Assembly (NCBI GenBank): GCA_045580325.1
Contig: JAZNNR010000025.1
Location: forward strand, 33,547 to 97,546
Length of the DNA stretch: 64,000 nt
From: SIG672 sp045580325
Lineage (GTDB): Bacteria; Bacillota; Clostridia; Oscillospirales; CAG-272
Reading direction: 5' to 3'
The notes under the pieces are model-generated. The model saw nothing but the letters and a program-made list of their open reading frames with translations. It made no database searches and was not told the origin of the DNA. The position numbers were made by a program, and so were the translations under genes. This document shows, in pieces, positions 17,646-25,464 of the stretch; position 1 is the stretch's first letter, and the number at the start of each line of letters is the position of its first letter.

Positions 17646-17674
17646 ATCTATCGAATGTATTTTATTCGATAGAT
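17646..17674. repeat. Perfect 11-bp hairpin between divergent yqfC and ylbJ
   Basis: ATCTATCGAAT (17646-17656) is exactly inverted as ATTCGATAGAT (17664-17674), with a 7-base loop, then GTCTTTTTG. It could be an operator shared by two divergent sporulation genes or an insulating terminator. Confidence 0.6.
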
Positions 17675-17702
17675 GTCTTTTTGATTACTTAAAAAAGGAA
17701 TA

Positions 17703-18686
17703 ATGTGTATGACAGCTACGCTTGAAGGAGAAAAAAAGAAGAAGACAGGAGCAGGACTTTTCGGAATACTGCTCGTCTGTTTTCTTCTTGCCGTGATAAT
17801 ATATTCCGAAAAAAGCAGGGAAACGACTCTTGAAGCTATGATAATGTGCGGCAAAATACTGATTCCGTCGGTATTCCCGTTTGCCGTGATAGGCAATCTT
17901 ATAGGGAGCGGAGTTGCCGAATTTCCGCGATTTCTGACTGCCATCGTGTCAAGGATCTTCGGAGTGAGCCGCGAGGGTGCAAAGGCACTTTTGCCCGGAC
18001 TTTTCGCAGGATTTCCCGTAGGTGCAGTCGCCGCTGTGCGACTTTACGAAAGAGAAAAAATAGACAGGTCTGACTTTGAAAAAATATGCGCTTTTTCCTG
18101 CACACCGGGTGCAGCATTTGTTATATCGGGCGTTGGCGAAGGAATGTTTAACGATAAAAAAACAGGCATAATAATATATTTGTCGGTAATAATTTCTGTT
18201 TTTGCGGTAGGCTTTGCTTATAAGATCTTCAGAAAAAACGAGGTTAAAAATACTGTAAAAATATCGCTTGAAAATGGCGAAAAGATAAAATTCACAGAGA
18301 TAATTTCGGGCGCGGTGAAGGGAAGCGGAAATGCGATGATAGTTATGAGTGCGTTTGTGATCTTTTTTTCACAGCTTACCTTTTTTGCGTCAGAGTTTAT
18401 CTCATATCTGAACGCGCCCGCGCTTCTTGATTCTGTCCTCAAAGCGTTTCTTGAGATTTCGCAGGCGTGCAGGTCTGCTTCACTTATGGGCAAAGCAAGC
18501 GGAACGGCGATAGCCGTTTTTGCGACTGCTTGGAGCGGTCTTTCCTTTCAAATGCAGACCCTCGCTCTGTGCGGGAAGCATGCGGAGCACTCTGTCGCGC
18601 GAAAACTCGCCCTTCTGCGTTTTTTTATAGCTCTGCTTGCTCTGATAATTTACACGGTGGCTTATAAGATAACTGAAATAACTTGA
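17703..18686 (+). CDS. ylbJ: Sporulation integral membrane protein YlbJ
   Basis: A 327-residue protein with about eight hydrophobic helices and the nucleoside-recognition (Gate) fold. Family features: GKILIPSVFPFAVIGNL, LLPGLFAGFPVGAVAAVRLY and CAFSCTPGAAFVISGVG. YlbJ is a SigE-regulated protein needed for spore cortex formation in Bacillus. The ATG at 17703 follows AAGGAA closely; ATG 17709 is an alternative. It is divergent from yqfC, another sporulation gene, which supports the call. Confidence 0.9.
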   Translation: MCMTATLEGEKKKKTGAGLFGILLVCFLLAVIIYSEKSRETTLEAMIMCGKILIPSVFPFAVIGNLIGSGVAEFPRFLTAIVSRIFGVSREGAKALLPGLFAGFPVGAVAAVRLYEREKIDRSDFEKICAFSCTPGAAFVISGVGEGMFNDKKTGIIIYLSVIISVFAVGFAYKIFRKNEVKNTVKISLENGEKIKFTEIISGAVKGSGNAMIVMSAFVIFFSQLTFFASEFISYLNAPALLDSVLKAFLEISQACRSASLMGKASGTAIAVFATAWSGLSFQMQTLALCGKHAEHSVARKLALLRFFIALLALIIYTVAYKITEIT

Positions 18687-18711
18687 CAAAATATATTTAG
18701 AAGTATATAAT
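18683..18711 (+). promoter_or_regulatory. Promoter of the HAD gene, overlapping the ylbJ stop
   Basis: TTGACA at 18683-18688, 17-bp spacer, TATAAT at 18706-18711. The ylbJ stop codon TGA (18684-18686) is part of the -35 box. Confidence 0.7.
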
Positions 18712-18758
18712 AACGTCGTATAGTGTTGAATTTTGTAATAAATCGGAGAAACACAAAT

Positions 18759-19412
18759 ATGATAGACAATTTTGTTTTTGATCTGGGAAACGTTCTTGTG
18801 GACTATAATCCGATGAGGTGCATACTCGGATATACGCATAATATTTCAGATGCCAATTATATAGCTTCCGAGGTTTTCGCTTCTCCTGAGTGGGCGGAGC
18901 TTGATAAAGGATCGCTTGACTATGAAAAGGCGCTTGAAATATGGTCGTCCCGTATGCCTGAGCGACTGCTGGCGGACGTGCATACCATCGTTGAAAACTT
19001 CCATAAGCATCTTCCCGAAAAAAAGGAAATGACCGAAATAGTAAAAAGACTTAAAAAAGCAGGGAAAAAAGTATATGTACTTACAAATGTGAGTGAGCGT
19101 TTTCCGCTTATGGCAGAAGGTCTTGAGGTGATGAAGAGTGTTGACGGCTACGTGGCTTCCTATCAGGAAAAAGCAGTCAAGCCCTCTCCCGAAATATACA
19201 GCATACTGCTTGGCAGATTTTCTCTTAAACCCGAGGACTGTATCTTTATCGACGATAACTCGGACAACGTGCTTACCGCAAAAAAATTCGGTATGGCAGG
19301 CTATGTTTTTGACGGAGATGTAAATAAGCTTGAAGAAACCTTTGAAACTCTCGGATTTTTCGGTGATACCGATAAAAATAATAATATGGAGGCGGAGATA
19401 AAAAATGCTTGA
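18759..19412 (+). CDS. HAD-family phosphatase (YihX-like)
   Basis: A 217-residue HAD hydrolase. Motif I is FDLGNVLVDYN with the nucleophile Asp at residue 8; the usual second Asp is replaced, as in the YihX glucose-1-phosphatase branch. Motif II is VLTNVS, and motifs III/IV are KPSPEIYSILL and CIFIDDNSDNV. I choose ATG 18759 (ribosome site GGAG at 18745-18748) since the protein family begins just before FDLGN; an upstream in-frame ATG would add 12 residues. A sugar phosphate is the likely substrate. The last eight bases overlap the next gene, so translation is coupled. Confidence 0.88.
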   Translation: MIDNFVFDLGNVLVDYNPMRCILGYTHNISDANYIASEVFASPEWAELDKGSLDYEKALEIWSSRMPERLLADVHTIVENFHKHLPEKKEMTEIVKRLKKAGKKVYVLTNVSERFPLMAEGLEVMKSVDGYVASYQEKAVKPSPEIYSILLGRFSLKPEDCIFIDDNSDNVLTAKKFGMAGYVFDGDVNKLEETFETLGFFGDTDKNNNMEAEIKNA

Positions 19413-22188
19413 TATTGCAGCAATGGTATTTAACGTGGTTTTTATTATCATATTCTTTCTTTTCGTTTTGATAAATGTCCTGCGCGGACTTTCCAAGGGA
19501 ATTATTGCAACCGCAGTAAGAACGGTGTTTATTTTCATTTCGGGACTTCTTGCGATACTTATCGCACTTCCGATAGGAAAGGCAATTTCAAAGACGGCTA
19601 TAAATGCGGTGAACGGCTTTATAGGAAGCGAGCTTCCCGAGTTCAATGAGCTTATAGAAATAAGCCCTGTTATAAAGGACCTTATGGTCGGAATACCTGC
19701 GGCAGTTATCTCTCCGATAATTTACGTTGTAATATTCCTTCTTCTCCTTCTCGTGATGCTTATTCCCGCGCACTTTGTAAAGAAGCTGATAAACGCTAAG
19801 TTTCCGAACGTTCCGAAGCTTGGCTGGGCGGGCGCTCTTTGCGGAGTACTTACAGGTGTTATGGCGTTCGTGTTCCTGTTTGCTCCAACTGTCGGCACTA
19901 TATCTATGGTTGGTGATATGGCAGGTGTCGCAGAGAGTCTTATAGGCGACGATAGCGGTGAAAATAATGAAAATGCCGAGCTTCCCGCAAATAACGGAGA
20001 TATAAAACTGCTCTCCGCAAGTAACGCAAGCGCCTCAGATACAGCAAATAAAGAGAATTTTTATGATGATCTTATAGTTCCCATCACGGATAACTTTCTT
20101 GTGAAGTTTGTTTCTGGAGTTGGCGGAAAAGCAATATTTAACTCGCTCACAGTTTTTGAAGTAAAGGGCGAAGCCGTAAGTATCTCCAAGGAATTTGGCG
20201 TAATGGCAGACGTTGTATCCGATCTTATGCCCGTTTTTAGCGGTTCTGAGCCTTCAAAATGGACCGAAAAAGAGATAAACGGAATAAAGAACGCGGCAAA
20301 AACTCTCGACAACTCTGAGATTGTGTCCGAAATGCTTGCGGATATCATTTCGGCGGCATCAAAGAAATGGGCGAATAACGAAAAATTTCTCGGTATTTCT
20401 ATGATTTCGACGGGTAAGGATAGCATAGATACCTTCCTTAGAGAGCTCTTCCTTTCTTTCTCTGATTCTACTTCAAAAACAATAAGTAAAGACTTTACAA
20501 CACTTGCCGATGTGCTCGGCGTGATGCAACGCTACGATATGCTTTCGGCACTCACATCCGAAGACTCGGATATTACCGAAAATCTTGCCAAAGACGGATT
20601 TATCTCGGGACTTCTTGCGGTTATAACGGAAAACGACAGATTTAAGGGAGTTACCGCGGCGGTAATCAACCTCGGTGTTCAGGAAACTGTCGGAATACTT
20701 AACGTTCCCGAAACGGATAGCGAGGTTTACGATAGATTTGTATCAGATGTTGCCGAGTCTATAAACGATGCAAACGCAAGTAACGTACCGCTCGACACTC
20801 TTAAAAATACAGTGTATAAAGAATTTACCGATAACGGTATAAAAGTAGAAAAAGAGATTACAGACTACGTTACCGAATATCTTATGCTCGATTTTGAAGG
20901 CAGAACAGATATTACCGCAGAAGAGATAAGCGAATTCTTCTCGGTTGCTTTTGCGATAAATGAAGAGAAAAACGAAGCAAATGAGCTTTCAAGCGGCGCA
21001 GACAAGACTCAAATTTCCTTCATCGGAAACGCAGTTCTTCTCGAAAATAAGTATAGCGGAGCGCAGGCTCTCAAGGAGCTTTTCGAAGATATAATCGAAA
21101 GACTTGAAGAAAACGATGAGGATGCATCTGCATTCAAGGACGTCGATTGGGACTCGCTCTCTACACTTCAGGACAGAGAAATCTTTGAAAGCGACGCTGT
21201 AACGGCAGAAAAGCTCAAGGTTTCAAAGGAAGCGCTATACTCGCTTTCAGACGAGGAGCTTCTCGAAGAGTGCAAAAAGATAGAAGATATAATGCAGAAT
21301 ATTGTAGCGTTCACAGATTCTGTATCTGACGATAACTCGGGCAATATAATTTTGGGCGCAGACGTTGAGTCGCTCGGAAACGCGCTTAATTCGCTCGGAA
21401 ACAGTAAAATTCTCGGCGAGGTATCTGACTCGATCATTGAATCAGCACTCAGATCTGATATGGTTCAGGACAATATTTCTGTGTCCGACGCGGCGATAAA
21501 TTCTATGCTCACATCGGAAGAAACCGACTATGCAAATATTCTCGTTACAATTCAGAACACCTCGAATATCATTGAAAACATCGGCAAAACAGACTCTGAG
21601 GACGGCGCACTGACCGAAGAAGAGATTGATGACCAGCTTAGCTGGGTGCTCAGCGATATGACAGAAAATACCGCGGGTGTTGTAGGCGAAATATTTGACG
21701 TTCAGACAGTTATAAAGCTCGGAATACCCGAAGATAAGGCGGAAAAAATAGCTGATGCAGTAAATGTATTCTTCGAGAAGATGGCACAGGCAAAACCCAA
21801 TACCGATGACCCCGAGGATAAGGACGTAAAGGCTACGAAAACGATGTTCAAGTTTATCGCGGCGCTCAAAACTACGGGCGGAAATCTCTTCGAGGAAACA
21901 GGACTTACAGTTGCCGAAACAGTCCACATATTTATGGATTCCGAAATATCGAGAGAAACTCTTATCGCGGCAAGCTACGTTGACGGAAAGCTCGTTACCG
22001 ACTCCTTCGGACTTGCTGAAAAGATCACGAAAGACGATAAGAACGAGACAATAAACGTTCTTAAAAAGGAAGTAAAGGCAAATTACGCAGCTGTCGAGGA
22101 TAAAGCAGAATATAAGAAGGCAGTTTGCGCAATAGGTGCTATTCTCGGTGTTGACGTTTCTTCTAGCTTTGATTCTTGGGTTAAGTAA
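19405..22188 (+). CDS. Large membrane-anchored protein with a CvpA-like N-terminus
   Basis: A 927-residue protein. The first 175 residues hold four hydrophobic helices (about 5-30, 35-57, 93-120, 143-170) with a CvpA-like pattern (RGLSKGIIATAVRTVFIFISG). The remaining 750 residues are highly charged, rich in Asp, Glu, Ser and Asn, mostly helical, almost Cys-free, and resemble no domain I know. The start ATG 19405 overlaps the HAD gene by eight bases with GGAGG nearby at 19387-19391. CvpA-like proteins are linked to envelope functions. This one may be a structural or scaffold protein; function unknown. Confidence 0.75.
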   Translation: MLDIAAMVFNVVFIIIFFLFVLINVLRGLSKGIIATAVRTVFIFISGLLAILIALPIGKAISKTAINAVNGFIGSELPEFNELIEISPVIKDLMVGIPAAVISPIIYVVIFLLLLLVMLIPAHFVKKLINAKFPNVPKLGWAGALCGVLTGVMAFVFLFAPTVGTISMVGDMAGVAESLIGDDSGENNENAELPANNGDIKLLSASNASASDTANKENFYDDLIVPITDNFLVKFVSGVGGKAIFNSLTVFEVKGEAVSISKEFGVMADVVSDLMPVFSGSEPSKWTEKEINGIKNAAKTLDNSEIVSEMLADIISAASKKWANNEKFLGISMISTGKDSIDTFLRELFLSFSDSTSKTISKDFTTLADVLGVMQRYDMLSALTSEDSDITENLAKDGFISGLLAVITENDRFKGVTAAVINLGVQETVGILNVPETDSEVYDRFVSDVAESINDANASNVPLDTLKNTVYKEFTDNGIKVEKEITDYVTEYLMLDFEGRTDITAEEISEFFSVAFAINEEKNEANELSSGADKTQISFIGNAVLLENKYSGAQALKELFEDIIERLEENDEDASAFKDVDWDSLSTLQDREIFESDAVTAEKLKVSKEALYSLSDEELLEECKKIEDIMQNIVAFTDSVSDDNSGNIILGADVESLGNALNSLGNSKILGEVSDSIIESALRSDMVQDNISVSDAAINSMLTSEETDYANILVTIQNTSNIIENIGKTDSEDGALTEEEIDDQLSWVLSDMTENTAGVVGEIFDVQTVIKLGIPEDKAEKIADAVNVFFEKMAQAKPNTDDPEDKDVKATKTMFKFIAALKTTGGNLFEETGLTVAETVHIFMDSEISRETLIAASYVDGKLVTDSFGLAEKITKDDKNETINVLKKEVKANYAAVEDKAEYKKAVCAIGAILGVDVSSSFDSWVK

Positions 22189-22219
22189 GCACTAACGCTT
22201 TTATAAGAATATCTACAAA

Positions 22220-22262
22220 TTTCGGCAGAGATATTGTTTCTCTGCCGATTTTGTGATATAAT
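22220..22262 (+). promoter_or_regulatory. Cassette promoter 2 with overlapping inverted repeat
   Basis: TTGTTT at 22234-22239, 17-bp spacer, TATAAT at 22257-22262 with extended -10 TGA. TCGGCAGAGA/TCTCTGCCGA (22222-22248) is an exact inverted repeat around the -35 box. It is nearly identical to 7541-7583. Confidence 0.65.
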
Positions 22263-22291
22263 GGAAACGATAAAACTTTGGAGGAGTAAGT

Positions 22292-22669
22292 ATGTCGCTT
22301 GATTACAACGAAAAGAATATTACTCTTGCAAGAAATCTTCGTAAAAATACAACGCCGCAGGAGAACCATCTGTGGTACGATTTCCTATCAAAATATGAAA
22401 TCAGATTTCAAAGACAAAAAGCCATAGACAATTTTATTGCAGATTTTTACTGCCACAAAGCCAAACTGATCATAGAAATTGATGGGTCACAGCATTATAC
22501 CGAAGAAGGCAGACAAAAGGATGAATTTCGTACTGAAATACTTGAAGGGTATGATCTGAAGGTCATACGGTTTACAAACCGTCAAATCAACACAAACTTT
22601 TCGAGTGTTTGCGAGTATATAGATTCCGCGGTGAAAGCCTCCCGCCGAGAGGGAGAGGGACCGCGATAG
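22292..22669 (+). CDS. DUF559 (Vsr/Type II nuclease-like) protein
   Basis: A 125-residue protein of the DUF559 family, a PD-(D/E)XK nuclease-like fold related to very-short-patch repair enzymes. Features: ARNLRKNTTPQENHLWYDFL, FQRQKAIDNFIADFYC, LIIEIDGSQHYTEEGRQKDE (the Glu-Ile-Asp active-site pair) and VIRFTNRQI. GGAGG at 22280-22284 precedes ATG 22292. The last 12 codons (from about 22634) are read from an intergenic miniature repeat, so the C-terminus SRREGEGPR is donated by the element. Biological role unsettled; such genes are often carried on accessory segments. Confidence 0.88.
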   Translation: MSLDYNEKNITLARNLRKNTTPQENHLWYDFLSKYEIRFQRQKAIDNFIADFYCHKAKLIIEIDGSQHYTEEGRQKDEFRTEILEGYDLKVIRFTNRQINTNFSSVCEYIDSAVKASRREGEGPR

Positions 22670-22771
22670 CGGTGGAAGGAGCCTGCGCGACTTTGAGTTC
22701 GAATTAACTATATTGTAACGCGCTCTCCCTCAGTCGCCTACGGCGCCAGCTCCCTCCCGGAGGGAGCCTTT
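22634..22771 (-). repeat. Miniature inverted-repeat element, family A, copy 1
   Basis: Read on the reverse strand: AAAGGCTCCCTCCGGGAGGG, then GACTGAGGGAG, CGCGTTACAAT, GGCTCCTTCCACCGC and a closing GGGAGGCTTT. The copy at 53436-53655 has the same modules in the opposite orientation. It overlaps the 3' end of the DUF559 gene. It looks like a non-autonomous mobile element; no transposase lies in the window. Confidence 0.7.
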
Positions 22772-22854
22772 GGACGCGCGCACCCTTAGGGATATGGGTT
22801 TGCCCTCTGATTTTATAATACAAAAGCGAAACCGGCGATAAAAGGAGGTTATAC

Positions 22855-23103
22855 ATGAACAGTAGAATGATAGCAGCGCATAAATTTTGTACAAACAATA
22901 GGGAAGAATTGCAAAAGGATAAAAAATGCGGATGTTTTTATTGCTTAAAGATATTTTCGCCCTCTGAAATTGAAGATTGGATACCTGACACGAAAGGTTC
23001 TGCGTTGTGTCCTTATTGCGGAATTGATTCCGTTATAGGAGAGTATTCAGGATTTCCTATAACTATCGAATTTTTATCTCAAATGAACGAATATTGGTTT
23101 TAA
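22855..23103 (+). CDS. Small cysteine-rich protein, function unknown (cassette 2)
   Basis: An 82-residue protein with paired cysteines: CGCFYC (about 27-32) and CPYC (about 58-61), able to form a zinc-binding knuckle pair. Other features are KIFSPSEIEDWIPD and IDSVIGEYSGFPITIEFL. I recall a widespread family of short proteins of this type labelled only as cytoplasmic; no activity is known. AAAGGAGG at about 22841 precedes ATG 22855. The 5' segment GCGAAACCGGCGATAAAA and the terminator stem are shared with the cassette at 7541-8043, though the proteins themselves are not obviously homologous. Confidence 0.8.
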   Translation: MNSRMIAAHKFCTNNREELQKDKKCGCFYCLKIFSPSEIEDWIPDTKGSALCPYCGIDSVIGEYSGFPITIEFLSQMNEYWF

Positions 23104-23110
23104 AATAGTA

Positions 23111-23142
23111 CCCCGACAGACTTAAATCTGTCGGGGAATTTT
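23111..23142 (+). terminator. Terminator of cassette 2
   Basis: CCCCGACAGA (23111-23120) pairs with TCTGTCGGGG (23127-23136), then AATTTTC. The stem is identical to that at 8014-8040. Confidence 0.7.
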
Positions 23143-23264
23143 CATCTTAATCTACTATACCTTTTGAAGACCTTAAAATCAATATTTAAAAGTTTTTTCA
23201 TAGCTCTAAATATGAATATTTTGTAAAAACACGGCTTCGCATAGGCGTGTCAGTCGAACTCCTA

Positions 23265-23293
23265 TTGACAAATCGCGTCTTAAATGTTATTAT
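23265..23293 (+). promoter_or_regulatory. Promoter of the zinc regulon
   Basis: TTGACA at 23265-23270, 17-bp spacer, TATTAT at 23288-23293 with extended -10 TGT. The next three bases begin a Fur-family operator. Confidence 0.7.
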
Positions 23294-23295
23294 AA

Positions 23296-23314
23296 TTTGC
23301 AAATCATTCGCAAA
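23296..23314 (+). promoter_or_regulatory. Fur/Zur-type 7-1-7 operator
   Basis: A 19-base near-perfect palindrome TTTGCAAATCATTCGCAAA, with core TGCAAAT-C-ATTCGCA in 7-1-7 arrangement. It covers the expected transcription start just after the -10 box, so binding would block the promoter. The first downstream gene encodes a Fur-family repressor, followed by a metal ABC transporter, suggesting zinc-dependent autoregulation. Confidence 0.7.
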
Positions 23315-23350
23315 TCTTTAAGAAAAGTGAATATATAAAAGAGGGAAAAG

Positions 23351-23755
23351 ATGAAAATATACGATACAGAGCAGAGAAGGACTCTGATGAAAATTCTTGA
23401 AGAAAATGCCGACAGACAGTTTTCTGCCTTTGAGCTTATAGATATTTGTGAGAAGCAGTATCCGAGCGTCAGGATAAACACAAGCACGGTTTACAGACTG
23501 CTTTCCCGCCTTGTCAAAGAGGGAAAGGCAGAGCGCTCGGCATCATCGGACGGACGGCAGTTTCTTTACCGCTACACCGCAAGCTGTGAATGCTCGGAGC
23601 ATATACATCTGAAATGCAAAAAATGCGGACAGATACTCCATCTTGAAGACGATGAGGCAGAAAAAAATCTCGTCGCAGCGATGGAAAAATTCAATTTCAA
23701 GGTCGATGAAGCGCAGTCGCTTATCGTCGGGGTCTGCGAAAAATGCGGAGAATAA
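23351..23755 (+). CDS. Fur-family repressor, probably Zur
   Basis: A 134-residue Fur-family protein: winged helix (about 1-78, with NTSTVYRLLSRLVKEGKAER) and a metal-binding dimerisation domain with CEHIHLKCKKCG-like residues (SEHIHLKCKKCGQ, about 86-98) and a C-terminal VCEKCGE. The two CxxC pairs form the structural zinc site. Zur rather than Fur or PerR is inferred because the following genes encode a zinc-type ABC importer and because a 7-1-7 operator lies in the promoter. The start ATG 23351 is preceded by AGAGGGAA. Confidence 0.88.
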   Translation: MKIYDTEQRRTLMKILEENADRQFSAFELIDICEKQYPSVRINTSTVYRLLSRLVKEGKAERSASSDGRQFLYRYTASCECSEHIHLKCKKCGQILHLEDDEAEKNLVAAMEKFNFKVDEAQSLIVGVCEKCGE

Positions 23756-23777
23756 GGGATAAATAAGGACAAAAAAG

Positions 23778-24737
23778 ATGAGAAAATTTTTAAAATATAC
23801 AAGCCTTCTTTTAGTACTGCTTCTCGTTTTGCCGACACTTCTTTTTACCTCGTGCGGAAGATTTGTCGAAAACGATAAGATAAGTATAGTGTGTACCGCT
23901 TTTCCCCAGTATGATTTTGTAATGAATATACTCGGAAAGCAGTCGGAAAATTTCGAAGTTACCTATCTGCTCGAAAGCGGCACCGATATGCACAGCTACT
24001 CAAATACGATAAGCGTTGAGGATAAGGTCAAAATACTTTCCTGCGACCTCTTTATTTGTATCGGCGGAAGCTCGGAAAAATGGATAGACGACCTTCTTTC
24101 AGGCGAGTCTTCAAAGGGAATCAAAACTCTGAAGCTTATCGACTGCGTAGGCGAGCTTGTCTGCTTGAACGAAGATGACCACGACCATTCATACGCCCAC
24201 GAGTGCGACGAGCATATATGGCTCTCGCCCAAAAGAGCGATAATGATGTGCAATGCGATATACAGAGAAATATGTGCTCTTGACAGTGAAAACACCGAAA
24301 TATATGCTGAAAATAATGAAAAATACAAGGAAAAGCTCAAAAAGCTCGATGGCGATTTTGAAAATATGGTGTTGAGTGCAAAAAATGATCATATCGTTTT
24401 CGCCGACAGATTTCCTTTTGTCTATCTGACAAACGATTATAATATAAGTTACTCGGCGGCATTTAGCGGCTGCTCAACCGAAACAAGCGCGACCTTTGAA
24501 ACTGTCGCAAGACTTGTCAAGGATATGGAAGATAAGAATATAAAAAATCTTATCGTACTCGAAAAGGGAAAGACGAGTATTGCCGACACCCTGATTTCCG
24601 AATCGGGAAGAAACGATATTACTGTTTTGAGTGTCCTTTCAATGCAAAACGTAAGTAAAAAGGATATAGATGGCGGTATGACCTATCTGTCGGCTATGCA
24701 GAAAAATCTTGAAATACTCGGAAAGGCAATGAACTGA
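23778..24737 (+). CDS. znuA: Zinc ABC transporter substrate-binding lipoprotein
   Basis: A 319-residue cluster-9 solute-binding protein with a lipoprotein signal (LLFTSC, Cys about residue 28). Features: VCTAFPQYDFVMNILG, GTDMHSYSNT (metal-binding His), a short acidic-His loop DDHDHSYAHECDEHIW, HIWLSPKRA, and a C-terminal ETSATFETVARLVKDME. It would bind Zn (or Mn) outside the membrane and hand it to the permease. It lies 22 bases after the repressor gene and one base before the ATPase gene. Zinc specificity is inferred from the His loop and regulator. Confidence 0.9.
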   Translation: MRKFLKYTSLLLVLLLVLPTLLFTSCGRFVENDKISIVCTAFPQYDFVMNILGKQSENFEVTYLLESGTDMHSYSNTISVEDKVKILSCDLFICIGGSSEKWIDDLLSGESSKGIKTLKLIDCVGELVCLNEDDHDHSYAHECDEHIWLSPKRAIMMCNAIYREICALDSENTEIYAENNEKYKEKLKKLDGDFENMVLSAKNDHIVFADRFPFVYLTNDYNISYSAAFSGCSTETSATFETVARLVKDMEDKNIKNLIVLEKGKTSIADTLISESGRNDITVLSVLSMQNVSKKDIDGGMTYLSAMQKNLEILGKAMN

Positions 24738-24738
24738 T

Positions 24739-25464
24739 ATGGCTTTGCTTGAATGTAAAAATGTAAGCCTCGCATATGAGGGCAAAACAATAGTTTCAGG
24801 CCTTGATTTCAAGGTCGAAAAGGGCGACTATCTCTGCATAGTCGGAGAAAACGGCTCGGGTAAGACCACACTTATGAAAACTCTTGTCGGACTCAAAGCG
24901 GTGTCGGGCGGAGAGATAATATTTGGCGAGGGGCTCTCGCACAAAAACATTGGCTATCTCCCTCAGCAAAGTAGCTTTCAGAAGGATTTTCCCGCAACCG
25001 TGCGCGAGATCGTGATGTCGGGATTTCTCGGAAAATGCGGTCTTCGTGCCTTTTATACTAAAGAAGAAAAGAAAAAAGCATCTGAAAATATGGAAAAGCT
25101 CGGTATAGCAGAGCTTTCTTCTTCCTGTTACAGAGAGCTCTCGGGCGGACAGCAGCAGAGAGTTCTTCTCGCACGCGCGCTGTGTGCTACGAAGGATATG
25201 CTCCTGCTTGACGAACCTGTAGCTGGTCTTGATCCAAAGGTGAGCGCGGAAATGTACTCACTGATAGAAAAACTAAGTAAAGAAGAAAAAATAACGGTGG
25301 TTATGATCTCGCACGATATATATTCTGCTATAAAATATTCGTCGCACATTCTTCATATCGGTCATACTCCTCTTTTCTTCGGTAAGACAGAGGAATATAA
25401 GGTGTCGCAGGTAGGACTTGTCTTTGTCGATCTTGCAAGCAAGGAGGAAGACAAAGATGAGTGA
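24739..25464 (+). CDS. znuC: Zinc ABC transporter ATP-binding protein
   Basis: A 241-residue ABC ATPase: Walker A GENGSGKTT (about residue 36), Q loop (LPQQ), signature LSGGQQQRVLLARAL and Walker B MLLLDEPVAGLDP, H-loop SHD. Length and family are those of metal-type importers. It starts one base after the binding-protein gene, and its last eight bases overlap the permease start, so the three are translated together. Confidence 0.93.
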   Translation: MALLECKNVSLAYEGKTIVSGLDFKVEKGDYLCIVGENGSGKTTLMKTLVGLKAVSGGEIIFGEGLSHKNIGYLPQQSSFQKDFPATVREIVMSGFLGKCGLRAFYTKEEKKKASENMEKLGIAELSSSCYRELSGGQQQRVLLARALCATKDMLLLDEPVAGLDPKVSAEMYSLIEKLSKEEKITVVMISHDIYSAIKYSSHILHIGHTPLFFGKTEEYKVSQVGLVFVDLASKEEDKDE

